Counted from the first letter of the stretch, positions 31,358-40,618 are shown. The stretch is DNA of 54,038 bases from Candidatus Uhrbacteria bacterium (GCA_903843045.1 CAIMOJ010000017.1:1-54038); one strand, 5' to 3'. Notes: generated by a model not told the origin, from the letters alone. A program made the numbers and translations.

Positions 31358-33133
31358 TTGGCCAGACACAACAAACGCCCACGCAGCCAGGACCCGAAAA
31401 ACCACGACGCGAAGGGGATCAAGGAGCGCGTCGTTCGCGCCTCCTCCGCCACAGAATGGCTTGTCGGTCCCGTGAAGGATTGCAAGATCCAGCCAGGAAC
31501 CTGGCAGCCCGGCCAGAAGCCCGTCGTCCACGAGCGCCCCGTCATCATCCTCCCGGAGATCTCTCCGGCGGACATCGTCGAGTTCGTCGACGCGGACGAG
31601 ATGGCCGTCGACGAAGCGGTCGTCGCAACGGAAACGATCGTGCCATCCGTTGAGCCCGAACACGAGTACGGGCCGGACACATCGCTCTGGACGGAACGCC
31701 CGCCCTTCGACGACGAGCCGATCCTGTTCACGCACGGCCCCGACCCGTTCGAGCCTGTCGTCGCGCCCGCAGTCCCTGAGCCCGTCGCTCCGCCCGCCCC
31801 GGCCCCGTATGCGGACTACCCCTTCGAGGACATGGTCCTCTTCGCGGAGCAGCTCGGCGACGAGGAGGTGCGGATTCGCAACGCCTGCGCCGACAACGAT
31901 CCCGACCTGCGCGCCCTTGCCGTCCTCGCGGTCGATTCGACCGCCATGACGCACGTCGCCCTCGGCGACATCGACGGCGCGAAGGAGGCGGCGAGCGACG
32001 TCAGGATCAAGACGGAAAAGTGCCTGGACACCCTGCGCGTCCGGCTCGCGAAGCCCGTCGTCATCGTCGAGCGTCCTCCGCTCTCGGAACCGGAACAGCG
32101 CGCCGCGGCGATCGCCTATCTCGGGCGTACCGTCGCGAGCTTCACGGAACAGTCGCTTGCGCTGCGCGTTTCGGCTTCCGAGCTGGACGAGCTCGCGAGG
32201 AGCGTCAGCCTCGGATACCTCCGGACGCGCGCCGCATGGGACGCGCTCATGGACCGGCTGTCCGACGCATGGCGGCCGCTCAGCGTGGCCGTCCTGTTCT
32301 ACCAGGCGCAGAAGCCCGACGCCTCGCAGGAAACGCTCTCAAGCTTCCGCGCGGTCGCCGACCGCGTCCTGGCCGAAGAGAAGAACATGGACGAGGCAAG
32401 GGAGGCGAACGAGTCCGCCGTCGAGCGCATCCATAAGATGCACGCGACCTGGATGGACAGCCGAAACCGCGCGCAGGAAATCCGACAGAAGTTCCACTCC
32501 GTCCGCGCGGCCTGCCAGGTGTTCGACGTCCTGGAGGGAGCCTTCGCCAAGACCCTCGAGGCGGGGATCGAGACGTGCGACCGCGCGCTCGAGGACATGG
32601 ACGGAGCAAAGGCGCTCGTCGCCTTCGAGCCGCTGTCGTGCCCGAACGACATCGCACGCGTCCAGTCGCAGTTCCCCCAGATCCGCGAGCTGCTCGCACG
32701 TCTGAGCCAGCGCGGCGCATCCGAGCTTGGATCCATGATGCTGATGGCCTACCACGTCGCGGTACCTGCCGACGGACGGTCGAACGGAAGGACGCCGCAG
32801 GTGGTCGCAAAGATGCTCCATCGCGGAGGCGTCATCGCGGAGTCGGAGATCGCGCTCGCGCGGGACGCGATCAAGCCGGAGCTCGAACGATTGTTCAACA
32901 AGTCCGTAAAGGGACGGTTTACCCTCTACGTGCCGAACGCGCTCGGACGCACCGTCGCGACGGGCTGGCTCTCGGAACACTCGGACGCGACGGACTTCGA
33001 GGCGAAAATCCTCGAGGCGAGGCGCGTCATCAATGCCGAACAGCGCCAGGCGATGCTCGAACGCATCGCGCGAAAGAAGGCGGCAAACGAAGCCGCCGCC
33101 GTGGAATCGGACGAGGACGAGGAAGCCTGCTGA
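31358..33133 (+). CDS. Large orphan protein with coiled-coil regions, TTG start
   Basis: A protein of 591 residues. CAGGAG lies seven bases before a TTG at 31358. The open frame upstream continues into the repeat block, so TTG is the most credible start. Residues 1-170 are low-complexity and rich in proline, acidic and basic residues. From about 175 to 480 it is long helices with heptad-like spacing, probably coiled coil. Residues 490-591 look like a compact helical end with an acidic tail (VESDEDEEAC). No family recognised; a scaffold or cytoskeletal role is only a guess. Confidence 0.6.
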   Translation: MARHNKRPRSQDPKNHDAKGIKERVVRASSATEWLVGPVKDCKIQPGTWQPGQKPVVHERPVIILPEISPADIVEFVDADEMAVDEAVVATETIVPSVEPEHEYGPDTSLWTERPPFDDEPILFTHGPDPFEPVVAPAVPEPVAPPAPAPYADYPFEDMVLFAEQLGDEEVRIRNACADNDPDLRALAVLAVDSTAMTHVALGDIDGAKEAASDVRIKTEKCLDTLRVRLAKPVVIVERPPLSEPEQRAAAIAYLGRTVASFTEQSLALRVSASELDELARSVSLGYLRTRAAWDALMDRLSDAWRPLSVAVLFYQAQKPDASQETLSSFRAVADRVLAEEKNMDEAREANESAVERIHKMHATWMDSRNRAQEIRQKFHSVRAACQVFDVLEGAFAKTLEAGIETCDRALEDMDGAKALVAFEPLSCPNDIARVQSQFPQIRELLARLSQRGASELGSMMLMAYHVAVPADGRSNGRTPQVVAKMLHRGGVIAESEIALARDAIKPELERLFNKSVKGRFTLYVPNALGRTVATGWLSEHSDATDFEAKILEARRVINAEQRQAMLERIARKKAANEAAAVESDEDEEAC

Positions 33134-33140
33134 ACGCCAA

Positions 33141-33167
33141 GCCCGACCGTCTGGTCGGGTATTTTTT
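33141..33167 (+). terminator. Terminator after the coiled-coil gene
   Basis: CCCGACC-GTCT-GGTCGGG, then TATTTTTTT. Confidence 0.9.
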
Positions 33168-33170
33168 TAT

Positions 33171-33202
33171 CAAAAAAAAGACCAGGGAGAGATTATCCCT
33201 GG
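33171..33202 (-). terminator. Minus-strand terminator containing a stop codon
   Basis: CCAGGGA and TCCCTGG enclose the stop TAA of the minus-strand gene; the A-run at 33171-33178 is its T-run. Confidence 0.85.
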
Positions 33203-34248
33203 GCGGTGTCGGGCACGACGATGTCGTCGTAGTAGAGGTATGCGCCTCGCAAACGGAGGAGCCGTTCGGGATCGTCGACGCTCGGCCCGGCGGGCTTGCG
33301 TTCCATGAGCGCCGCGAGCTCGCGTTCCCAGGCGTTTCGCGTCTCGGCGCGCGACTCGATCTCGCGGATCGCCTCTTCGATCGACTCCTTGGACCGGATC
33401 GTCCGCAGGGCCGGCTTGGCATCTGCGACGGGCGTGGCGGAAGACGATGAGGGTTGGAGGCGCAGGACTACGAAGCGCTGCGTACGCTCAGCCGTGGGAC
33501 CCGCTGGTGCGGCAACCGGATCGGCGGCGGGCGGATCGGCGGGCTTCTCCGTCGGCTTCGACGGAATGGCGGGCTTCCCATCGGTCGCGCCGGGCTCGAC
33601 GGGTTCGACGGGAACGTAGGTCGTCCCGTCCCGGGCGGTCGCGGACCTGCCGGTCAGGCGGTGCTTCCTCGGCCCCTTTTCGACAGGGACCACCTCGATG
33701 GCGCCAGCCTCAGTGAGCAGACGAAGCCGGTCGTAGTACGTCGGCATCTTCCAGTCCGACGCGACGGCACGGTGTCCTTCGCCCCCGAGGAACTCGGTGC
33801 GGCCGTAGTGCTCGTCGAGCTTCCGGAGAAGATCGACGGCCAGGGCGGAGACGAATACCGGCTCGTCGTTCCCGGACTCCGCGGGGGCATCCTGCGGATC
33901 CTCCGACGCGGGGGCGGGAACGGGCCAGAACTGGGTCAGCGTGCCGCTCACTTTCGCGAAGACCGACTTGTCGACGAACGCGATCCGCGACCGGTTCTTC
34001 TCCTGGGCACCGTCGCAGCCAAGGAATCCTGCGCGTTCGAGGTTGAACAGGATGAGCGCGTAGTTGCCGAGGTGCTTCAGGATCTCCTTGCACTGCTCGA
34101 ACGGAACGGGCCTGCGCCCGCCCTCGAGGTAGGCAGTGGCCATGACGACCGCGCCCTTCGCGAGGTTTTCGCTCACCTTGATCTGATTCGGACCGACCGG
34201 GGCTCCGGCCCTCTCAACGACCTGCTGTTCCAACGTAAGGGCTTCCAT
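33193..34248 (-). CDS. Orphan protein with winged-helix-like segment
   Basis: A protein of 351 residues from the ATG at 34248 (GAGGAG upstream); the longer frame covers the promoter. Residues 40-200 contain helices and KMPTYYDRLRLLTEAGAIEV near 160, which resembles the recognition helix and wing of a winged-helix domain. Residues 215-270 are proline- and alanine-rich linker. The last 70 residues are a charged helix (EEAIREIESRAETRNAWERE), probably coiled coil. DNA binding is inference. Confidence 0.5.
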   Translation of the reverse strand: MEALTLEQQVVERAGAPVGPNQIKVSENLAKGAVVMATAYLEGGRRPVPFEQCKEILKHLGNYALILFNLERAGFLGCDGAQEKNRSRIAFVDKSVFAKVSGTLTQFWPVPAPASEDPQDAPAESGNDEPVFVSALAVDLLRKLDEHYGRTEFLGGEGHRAVASDWKMPTYYDRLRLLTEAGAIEVVPVEKGPRKHRLTGRSATARDGTTYVPVEPVEPGATDGKPAIPSKPTEKPADPPAADPVAAPAGPTAERTQRFVVLRLQPSSSSATPVADAKPALRTIRSKESIEEAIREIESRAETRNAWERELAALMERKPAGPSVDDPERLLRLRGAYLYYDDIVVPDTAQG

Positions 34249-34291
34249 GTGACTCCTCTGGTTTTGCCTCCGACGACGTGCCGGAGCGAGA

Positions 34292-34320
34292 ACCCTATGC
34301 GGTCTTGCCAATTTTGTCAA
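34292..34320 (-). promoter_or_regulatory. Minus-strand promoter of the gene at 34248
   Basis: TTGACA (34320-34315), 17-bp spacer, TAGGGT (34297-34292). Confidence 0.7.
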
Positions 34321-34333
34321 TGTCTGATATGTT
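34305..34333 (+). promoter_or_regulatory. Promoter of the triple-HTH gene, overlapping the minus promoter
   Basis: TTGCCA, 17-bp spacer, TATGTT. The -35 boxes of the two promoters are separated by 4 bp, the same layout as at 29213-29227. Confidence 0.65.
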
Positions 34334-34412
34334 CCCAACCTTCTGGATGCCCGGCCGTCGGGCGCCAGAACGACGTTTCCCAATCGAACAGCACAAAACA
34401 AAAGGAGAGGAC

Positions 34413-35882
34413 ATGACCGGAACATGGAAAAAGCTTGAACGGATGCCAGCGGGCCGCGAGGCCACCCTCGGGAACGCCCTGCGTGCCTGGATGGAGCTGA
34501 ACGGCGTGAACATCCACGAGGCCGCCGCGTTCCTCCAGGAAAGTGGCGTCAAGGGGTCCGCGAAGAACATCCACAGCTGGATGAACAACGATCCCGCCGG
34601 CGAGCTGTTCAGCGCCCAGACAAAGGCGCTCCTTGCCGCGACGGGAATCCAGGCGGATCCCATCATCGTGGCGGCCGCGAAGGAGGCGGCGATCGCGAAG
34701 GACGCCACGCTCGAGCAGGTCATCTCGTTCGACACGCTCTGCACGCGCGCGGAGATTCTCACGCGGCTCTCGGAGATCGTGGAGTCATACAGCGGAAACG
34801 CGAAGCTCGTCGCGCGGGTCATCGGCATTCACGACCGAAGCATCTGCGCGTGGAAGGGCGGCTCGCACCTTCCCGCCGGCGACAACCTCGAGAGGCTCGT
34901 CGTCGCGCTCAGCCGCGGGGTCTTTCCGGCGACCTGCCAGGAAGATTACCACCTGTTCCACCTGTGCCGCGAGATGTTTGGCCTTCCGACCGACGCGGTC
35001 TTCCCCGGAATCACGCGGTTCGAGCACGTGCTCGACGCGCTCGCGAAGGAGCTTGGCGACACGAACTCGGGCCCCGAGAAAATCCGGGTGTACGGGATGA
35101 GCGTCAACGCCGCGAACCAGATGCGGAAATGGCTTCCGTGCGAGAACAAGCTTCCCATGGAATCCGTCACCCGCGTCGTGCGCGCGCTGGTCAGCCTGCG
35201 CTATCCGCAGACGCTCTCCGCGTACGACGAACGAGCAAAGGAGCTCATCGAGACGGACGAGGTCCGCGAGAAGATCGCCCTCGACGGAACGGTCCCGGCA
35301 AGGAAGTCGCCGAGGACGGTTGCGCCTGCAAAGGCGGTCGCGCCGGCGAAGGAGATCGTCCCGGACCCAGTCCGGCCGGTCGAGGCGGCCATTCCCGAGC
35401 CGGAACGCGCGCTCGACCCGTCTCCGGCGCCGATCGACGACGCGTTCCTCGCGAGGCTGAAGGCCGGCGTTCCGCACCTGCGGGCGCTCGTCGACGTCCT
35501 CGATCCCGAGGGCGCGAAGCCGAAGGAACGGACCTTCGAGTCGACGCTCGGCGAGACGGTCGACGGGATGCGGAACTGCCTCGGCGAGTCCGGGTTTCCG
35601 AACTTCCCCGACGGAACGGCATCTCCCGAGGCCGTCGCGAAGTTCATGGAGGCATACGCGCTCTTCCGCGGAATGCTGCTCGCCCTGAGCGGCATTCCCG
35701 AAGCGGAACGGGTGAAGGTGAGGAACGCGCTGCGAGGGACCGTCGAGGAGACGATCCTCCTCGAGTACGGCGTGTTCAGATACGACGACACGAGCGCGGC
35801 CTTCCGCATCATCAAGGGCAATCTCGACATGGGCCGGAAGGAACGCCGGTCCGCAACCACAACGACCAGCAGGAGCAGATAG
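34413..35882 (+). CDS. Protein with three HTH-like modules
   Basis: A protein of 489 residues; AAAGGAGAGG lies before the ATG. Three segments read like repeated XRE-type helix-turn-helix modules: about 20-75 (LRAWMELNGVNIHEAAAFLQ, then NIHSWM), about 118-165 (AKLVARVIGIHDRSICAWKG) and about 215-265 (YGMSVNAANQMRKWL). A proline/alanine linker (300-345) leads to a helical C-terminal domain. It is followed within 2 bases by a large gene, so the two are one unit. Multi-HTH layout suggests recognition of a long or repeated DNA site. Confidence 0.55.
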   Translation: MTGTWKKLERMPAGREATLGNALRAWMELNGVNIHEAAAFLQESGVKGSAKNIHSWMNNDPAGELFSAQTKALLAATGIQADPIIVAAAKEAAIAKDATLEQVISFDTLCTRAEILTRLSEIVESYSGNAKLVARVIGIHDRSICAWKGGSHLPAGDNLERLVVALSRGVFPATCQEDYHLFHLCREMFGLPTDAVFPGITRFEHVLDALAKELGDTNSGPEKIRVYGMSVNAANQMRKWLPCENKLPMESVTRVVRALVSLRYPQTLSAYDERAKELIETDEVREKIALDGTVPARKSPRTVAPAKAVAPAKEIVPDPVRPVEAAIPEPERALDPSPAPIDDAFLARLKAGVPHLRALVDVLDPEGAKPKERTFESTLGETVDGMRNCLGESGFPNFPDGTASPEAVAKFMEAYALFRGMLLALSGIPEAERVKVRNALRGTVEETILLEYGVFRYDDTSAAFRIIKGNLDMGRKERRSATTTTSRSR

Positions 35883-35884
35883 CC

Positions 35885-37956
35885 ATGACCGCAACGCAAA
35901 CCGACAAGCAGACCAGGAAGCCCGCGCAACGCACCGAACGGGTTCGCTCCGGAATCAACCCCGACGTATTCTTCCAGAGCACGCGCCCGTCCAAGGACTA
36001 CAACCGCGCGATCGCCGAGTTCATAAGAACGAGCTCGACTACCGCGTCCGCGGGACGGTCCCCTGCATCGCGGTCCAGTACTTCATGGAAGGAACGACGA
36101 AGTGCGTGGGGATCACGGGCCAGGGACGCGGCGCAAGCGAGGCGGGCCGCCAGGGCCTGACGAGCTGGGGCGAGTCCGAGGGGCGCGGCGACGGGAGCAA
36201 AACCGGCGACAAGGGCAGCGGATCGAAGGGTGCCATCTGGCACTGCAAGGAGGTCGTCATCGAGACGGTCCCCGAGCCGGGAAAGCTGTACAGCGTCAGC
36301 TACACCGTCGAGGAGCTGCTCGCGTGGATCCTGCGTCACGAGGAGCACGAGTGGGTCATCTCGGACAAGCCGGTCCGCCATCCGATCCGCACCACCGGGA
36401 CGCGCGTCATCCTGCGCGGCCTCGGCGAGGGCACCGGGTACCTGTACCGCGAAAAGCCGCTCGTAAACCCGAAGGAGGTTCGCACCGCGGAGCGCCTGGT
36501 CGCGGAGCTCGCGGAGCGCCTGCCGCCGAACGCCCATCGGTTCGTCACCATCACGGACTACGACGGAACCACCAAGCCGCTGCAGGTTCGGAAGATCGAG
36601 GGCGAGCCCATCATCGGGGAGGCGCTCAGCGTCCCTGGCGTCGGCGACGTCAGCTGGGACATGGCCGTCGTGGCCAACCGCAATCCCGACCTCGACGGTC
36701 TCAAGATCGGCGCGGACGGAACCAACACCACCTGGCAGGAGTTCGCCCGGCTCATCCGCCGGAACAAGCGGCTCGCGACGCTCCTCGCCCAGGTCGACGA
36801 GGCGTTCGGCAACCCGCGCCTGTCGGGACTCATCAACGTCCCGAAGCTGAACGAGTACCGCGCGATCGGCTCCGGCGCGTTCGAGGCCGACATCGCCGAC
36901 GACGAGGCGTTCTGTGAGGGGCTGCTCATCACCCTCATCGACCGCCCGCTTCCCGGCGTCAACAAGGCGCTCAGGACGGACACGGCGCGCGTCACCACCG
37001 ACCAGCGCACGTTCGTCGCGGAAATCGTCCAGTCGATCCACGCGGCGACCGGCGAGAAGCCGACCGGACCCGGACAGAAGACGAAGGTCTCCAACCACAA
37101 GAAGACCATCACGGTCGAGGCGGGCGAGACCCACGAGATCGAGGTGGTCCTGCCGCCCGGGATCGACGCGGTATGGAACGTTCGGAATTGCGGCGGGACA
37201 CTCAACGTCAAGCGCGGCAACACGATCGCGTACACGGCCGGCAAGACGTGCGGGAACGACTTCGTCCTCGTCGCGAACAATCGCGCCGACGCGACGCACG
37301 TCCTATTCGAGATCCGCATCGTGATCGTGGAGAGGATCCCGTTCGCGTTCGAGGCGCTCTACCGCCTCTTCACGAACGAGCGCAAGCGCATCAACCTCGA
37401 CCCCCGCGCCGTGAGGCACACTTCCGGGAAGGTCGTCATCGAGCTTGCGAAGACCCAGGCCCCGGACAGCCCGACCGACGTTCGGATCGAGCACAAGGCC
37501 GGCGACGCGGAAGCCTACGTCGTCTCCGGAACGCAGACCGGGTTCGTGGAGGTGGTCGCCTACGACCGCGACCAGCCGACCCTGTACCACGCCAGCGCGC
37601 GCGTCTTCGTCGAGCCGGGCACCCGCGACCGCGCGAAGCCGACCTCCGCGCTCGACACGGCGTTCGTCTACAACGGACGCCGGTACGAGGTGGCCATCTC
37701 GAGCTACTCCGGTGACCCGGAAGCCCTGCGTCACGCGAGCTACCTCACCCGGGGCACCGAGCGGGAAACCATCACGGTCAACCTCGACCACCCCATGTTC
37801 AACGGGGTCCCGGACGCGGTTCGGCGGGCCATGTGCCTGAACCAGATCTCGTTCCGCATCGCCGAGGCGCAGAGCCCCGACGGAGCGACCGGGGACATGG
37901 TGATGCAGGAGTGCTCGGTCATCTACGCCACCATCTCCGCGGGAAAGTCCGCCTAG
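35885..37956 (+). pseudogene. Large orphan gene with an apparent frameshift near 36024
   Basis: The ATG at 35885 has a good AGGAG and opens a frame reading MTATQTDKQTRKPAQ...YNRAIAEF. Near 36024 that frame becomes arginine/serine-rich nonsense and ends at 36160. The -1 frame takes over directly (HKNELDYRVRGTVPCIAV) and stays open to 37956. The ATG at 36085 inside that frame has no ribosome binding site. One missing base in the genome or assembly explains this; no slippery heptamer is seen. The restored protein would be about 690 residues. From about residue 400 it is beta-rich, with Ig-like strands (KTITVEAGETHEIEVVLPPG). No family recognised. Confidence 0.65.
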
Positions 37957-37966
37957 TCGGCTCTCG

Positions 37967-37994
37967 GCCATCGTCCCCTGACGATGGCCTTTTT
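37967..37994 (+). terminator. Terminator before trigger factor
   Basis: GGCCATCGTC-CCCT-based loop-GACGATGGCC, then TTTTTC. Confidence 0.9.
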
Positions 37995-37996
37995 CT

Positions 37997-38025
37997 TTGA
38001 CAAACCGCCCGTCCCACGCTAGAAT
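37997..38025 (+). promoter_or_regulatory. Promoter of tig
   Basis: TTGACA, 17-bp spacer, TAGAAT. The ATG lies only 12 bases after the -10. Confidence 0.8.
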
Positions 38026-38037
38026 CCCGGCACAAAT

Positions 38038-39327
38038 ATGCATACATACATCCTTGAGCCGCAGCCGAAGAACAGCATGAAAATCACCATTACCGTCCCG
38101 CACGAGGACGTCGTCCCGTACCTCGAGGCCGCCGCGAACAAGGTGTCCGAGGAAAACCCGGTGAAGGGATTCCGCCCGGGAAAGGCCGGGTACGAGACCG
38201 TGAAGGCGAGCCACGGCGAGATGAAGATTTACGAGGCGGCGCTCGAGCCGATCATTCGCAAGACCTTCGTCGCCACGCTCGAGGCGAACAAGATCGAGAC
38301 GGTCGGGTCGCCGAAGATCGACGTGCAGAAGCTCGTCCCTGGCAACGAGATCGTGTTCTCGGCCGAGGTGGCGCTGATGCCGAAGATCACGAAGCTCGCC
38401 GACTGGCGCGCGATGTCCATCGAGCAGAAATCGACCGAGGTCACCGAGAAGGACCTCGACCAGGCGCTCAAGGACCTGCGCAACATGCAGACCAAGGAGA
38501 TCCGCGCCGAGGCCGGAACGCCCGCCTGCGACGTCGACAAGGTGGTCGTGTCCATGAACCTGAAGAAGGACGGCGTCGCGGTGGAAGGCGGCCAGTCGCC
38601 GAACCACGCGGTGTACCTCACCGAGGAATACTACGTCCCGGGATTCAAGGAACAGCTCGTCGGGATGAAGGAAGGCGAGCAGAAGAGCTTCACGCTCACC
38701 TTCCCGGAAAACCACACGAGCAAGATGCTCGCCGGCGCGGCCGTCGAGTTCGACATATCGCTGAAGGAGGTCCACAAGCTCGACCACCCGGACCTCGACG
38801 ACGCGTTCGCCGCCTCGCTCGGCCAGGCCGACATGAAGGCGCTGCGCGAGATCCTCTCGAAGAACATCGCCGGAGAGAAGGAGATGGAGGAGAAGGGCCG
38901 CCAGGAGCGCGAGCTGCTCGAGAAGATCGCAAACGAGAGCCGCTTCGACGACATGCCGGACCTGCTCGTCAACGAGGAGGTCAACAAGATGATCCACGAG
39001 CTCGAGCAGGGCGCGAAGGAGCAGGGAATGGACTTCGACGAGTACCTCAAGTCCATCAAGAAGACGATCGCGGGCCTCAAGCTCGAGTTCACCCCCCAGG
39101 CTCTCCTCCGCATCAAGGTCGCACTGATTCTCCGTGACATCACCAACTCGGAGAACATCGAGATCACCGACGCCGAGGTCGAGGAAGCGCTCGACAAGAT
39201 CGCCGAGCGCCACGAGGACAAGGAAGAACGCGACCGCATCTACAACCCGGAGTACCGCGGGTACGTCGAGTACACGCTGAAGAACCGGAAGGCGGTCGAG
39301 ACGCTGCGGAAGGCGATGTTGAAGTAA
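38038..39327 (+). CDS. tig: Trigger factor
   Basis: A protein of 429 residues, normal for the family. It is the ribosome-bound chaperone with peptidyl-prolyl isomerase activity. The ribosome-binding signature appears as KGFRPGKAGYE near residue 43. The middle FKBP-like domain (about 150-235) includes YYVPGFKEQLVGMKEGEQKS. The C-terminal arms (240-429) are long charged helices. There is no Shine-Dalgarno, and the ATG is so close to the -10 that the mRNA is probably leaderless or nearly so. The ATG at codon 14 is an alternative start. Confidence 0.92.
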   Translation: MHTYILEPQPKNSMKITITVPHEDVVPYLEAAANKVSEENPVKGFRPGKAGYETVKASHGEMKIYEAALEPIIRKTFVATLEANKIETVGSPKIDVQKLVPGNEIVFSAEVALMPKITKLADWRAMSIEQKSTEVTEKDLDQALKDLRNMQTKEIRAEAGTPACDVDKVVVSMNLKKDGVAVEGGQSPNHAVYLTEEYYVPGFKEQLVGMKEGEQKSFTLTFPENHTSKMLAGAAVEFDISLKEVHKLDHPDLDDAFAASLGQADMKALREILSKNIAGEKEMEEKGRQERELLEKIANESRFDDMPDLLVNEEVNKMIHELEQGAKEQGMDFDEYLKSIKKTIAGLKLEFTPQALLRIKVALILRDITNSENIEITDAEVEEALDKIAERHEDKEERDRIYNPEYRGYVEYTLKNRKAVETLRKAMLK

Positions 39328-39339
39328 GAACCGTCGCAA

Positions 39340-39348
39340 TTATCCACA
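39340..39348 (+). promoter_or_regulatory. DnaA box downstream of tig
   Basis: TTATCCACA, a perfect consensus, in the loop of a GAACCGT/ACGGTTC hairpin (39328-39354). It stands alone, about 5 kb from the dnaA region. Confidence 0.55.
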
Positions 39349-39358
39349 CGGTTCGCGT

Positions 39359-39387
39359 TGACAAAACCGTCGATTCGTGATTAAATT
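39359..39387 (+). promoter_or_regulatory. Promoter upstream of the ORF6N gene
   Basis: TTGACA starting at 39359, 17-bp spacer, TTAAAT. Confidence 0.65.
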
Positions 39388-39399
39388 GAATCAGAAATA

Positions 39400-39434
39400 A
39401 GTCCCCAACATGAAATTCATGCGGGGACTTTTTG
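39400..39434 (+). terminator. Terminator-like hairpin in the ORF6N leader
   Basis: AGTCCCC and GGGGACT enclose ATGAA/TTCAT pairs, followed by TTTTGTTT. It lies between the promoter and the coding sequence, so it may act as an attenuator or end a short RNA. Confidence 0.6.
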
Positions 39435-39456
39435 TTTACTCACTTTGTCGAACCAT

Positions 39457-39969
39457 ATGAACGATCTCATTCCTACGGAGCTAATTGAAAACAGAATCTA
39501 TCTGTTCCGGGAACAGCGCGTTATGATCGATCGCGATCTGGCAGAGATGTATGGAGTTACGACGAAAGTTCTGAACCAGGCAGTAAGCAGAAACATGGAG
39601 CGATTTCCAAACGATTTTATGTTCAAATTATCGCTCTATGAAGCCAAACGTTTGAGGTCACAAATTGTGACCTCAAACGTCGGACGCGGCGGAATCCGAT
39701 GGCAGCCGTACGCGTTCACCGAGCAAGGCGTCGCCATGCTCTCCAGCGTCCTGAAGAGCCCTCGCGCCATCGCGGTGAACATCCAGATCATCCGTACCTT
39801 CACCAAACTTCGCGCCATGCTCGCGGAAAATGACGATCTGCGTCGCAAGATCGAGGCGATGGAAAAACAATACGACGAAAACTTCGCGGTCGTGTTCGAC
39901 GCGATCCGCCGGATGCTCGACGATAACGCGGAGCCAAAGGTAGAGATCGGGTTTCGTGCCGACAATTGA
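39457..39969 (+). CDS. ORF6N domain DNA-binding protein
   Basis: A protein of 170 residues. Residues 8-100 are the ORF6N/KilA-N-type domain typical of phage and mobile elements: ENRIYLFREQRVMIDRDLAE, NMERFPNDFMFKLS, and RWQPYAFTEQGVAMLSSVLK. The C-terminal part (ENDDLRRKIEAMEKQYDENF) is coiled coil. There is no ribosome binding site, and a TTG four codons upstream is an alternative start. Its 5' half is less GC-rich than its neighbours, which with the family suggests transfer from a mobile element. Confidence 0.85.
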   Translation: MNDLIPTELIENRIYLFREQRVMIDRDLAEMYGVTTKVLNQAVSRNMERFPNDFMFKLSLYEAKRLRSQIVTSNVGRGGIRWQPYAFTEQGVAMLSSVLKSPRAIAVNIQIIRTFTKLRAMLAENDDLRRKIEAMEKQYDENFAVVFDAIRRMLDDNAEPKVEIGFRADN

Positions 39970-39994
39970 CAATTTGCCAATTCCATGACACTCT
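39966..39994 (+). promoter_or_regulatory. Promoter of the lipoprotein gene
   Basis: TTGACA, 17-bp spacer, CACTCT. The -35 overlaps the stop codon of the ORF6N gene. Confidence 0.65.
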
Positions 39995-40027
39995 TCATCT
40001 CCGCAAACAAGCGGATCCGGAGTTTCC

Positions 40028-40600
40028 ATGAAGCGTTCCCTCCTGCCCTTTCTCTCGCTCGTAAGTCTTCTGTCCGCGGGCTGCGCGCCCACGCCCGCGT
40101 ACATCGCATTCGATGGCGGCGACGCGGGAATTGTCATCCACACCATGGACAACGTTCCGCTGCGTCGTGCCGTCGTCCTCGACGCGGACGGCAATACACT
40201 CGATCCCCAACCGTCCCCCACGAATCTGTCTTGGACCGTCACGCCCGCGAGCGTCGCGACCTTGGACACGCACATGGTCAAGCCCGTCGGCAACGGCAAT
40301 GCCACGGTCGAGGTGCGGATCGGCGATATCCGCGGCAAGTACGCGCTCACGGTCGATCTCGACGACGGCGAGCCAACGGACACGAAGCCTCCGTCCACTT
40401 CCTACACCAACTGTCCGGCCGCGGATTACGGCAACGGGGTGTACGTATTCGGATGCGGCAAAGGCAACTTTCCTTCCGCCCTCACGGACTTCCTGAAGAC
40501 CCACGCCGTCGTCGTCTCGGCCGTATCGCCGCTCGTCGAATACATGGGCGGCGGTCGCACGGAAGCCAACTCCTACCTCGTCGTCACGCGCCCCAACTAG
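40028..40600 (+). CDS. Lipoprotein with Ig-like domain
   Basis: A protein of 190 residues; GGAG lies before the ATG. The N-terminus is a lipoprotein signal (MKRSLLPFLSLVSLLSAGC) with lipobox LSAGC, so the cysteine at 19 would be lipidated. Residues 25-110 resemble a bacterial Ig-like (Big-2) domain: LSWTVTPASVATLD, then GNATVEVRIGDIRGKYALTV. The final part has two cysteines (NCPAADYGNGVYVFGC). An anchored surface protein of unknown role. A terminator overlaps its end. Confidence 0.75.
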   Translation: MKRSLLPFLSLVSLLSAGCAPTPAYIAFDGGDAGIVIHTMDNVPLRRAVVLDADGNTLDPQPSPTNLSWTVTPASVATLDTHMVKPVGNGNATVEVRIGDIRGKYALTVDLDDGEPTDTKPPSTSYTNCPAADYGNGVYVFGCGKGNFPSALTDFLKTHAVVVSAVSPLVEYMGGGRTEANSYLVVTRPN

Positions 40601-40614
40601 CGGGCGCTCTTTTT
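40588..40614 (+). terminator. Terminator of the lipoprotein gene
   Basis: GCGCCC and GGGCGC enclose the stop codon, then TCTTTTT. Confidence 0.75.
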
Positions 40615-40618
40615 AATT

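Noticed and set aside
36085-37956. Independent gene starting at ATG 36085
   Set aside because: No ribosome binding site, and the upstream part of the same frame (HKNELDYRVRG...) looks coding, so a frameshifted single gene is more likely.
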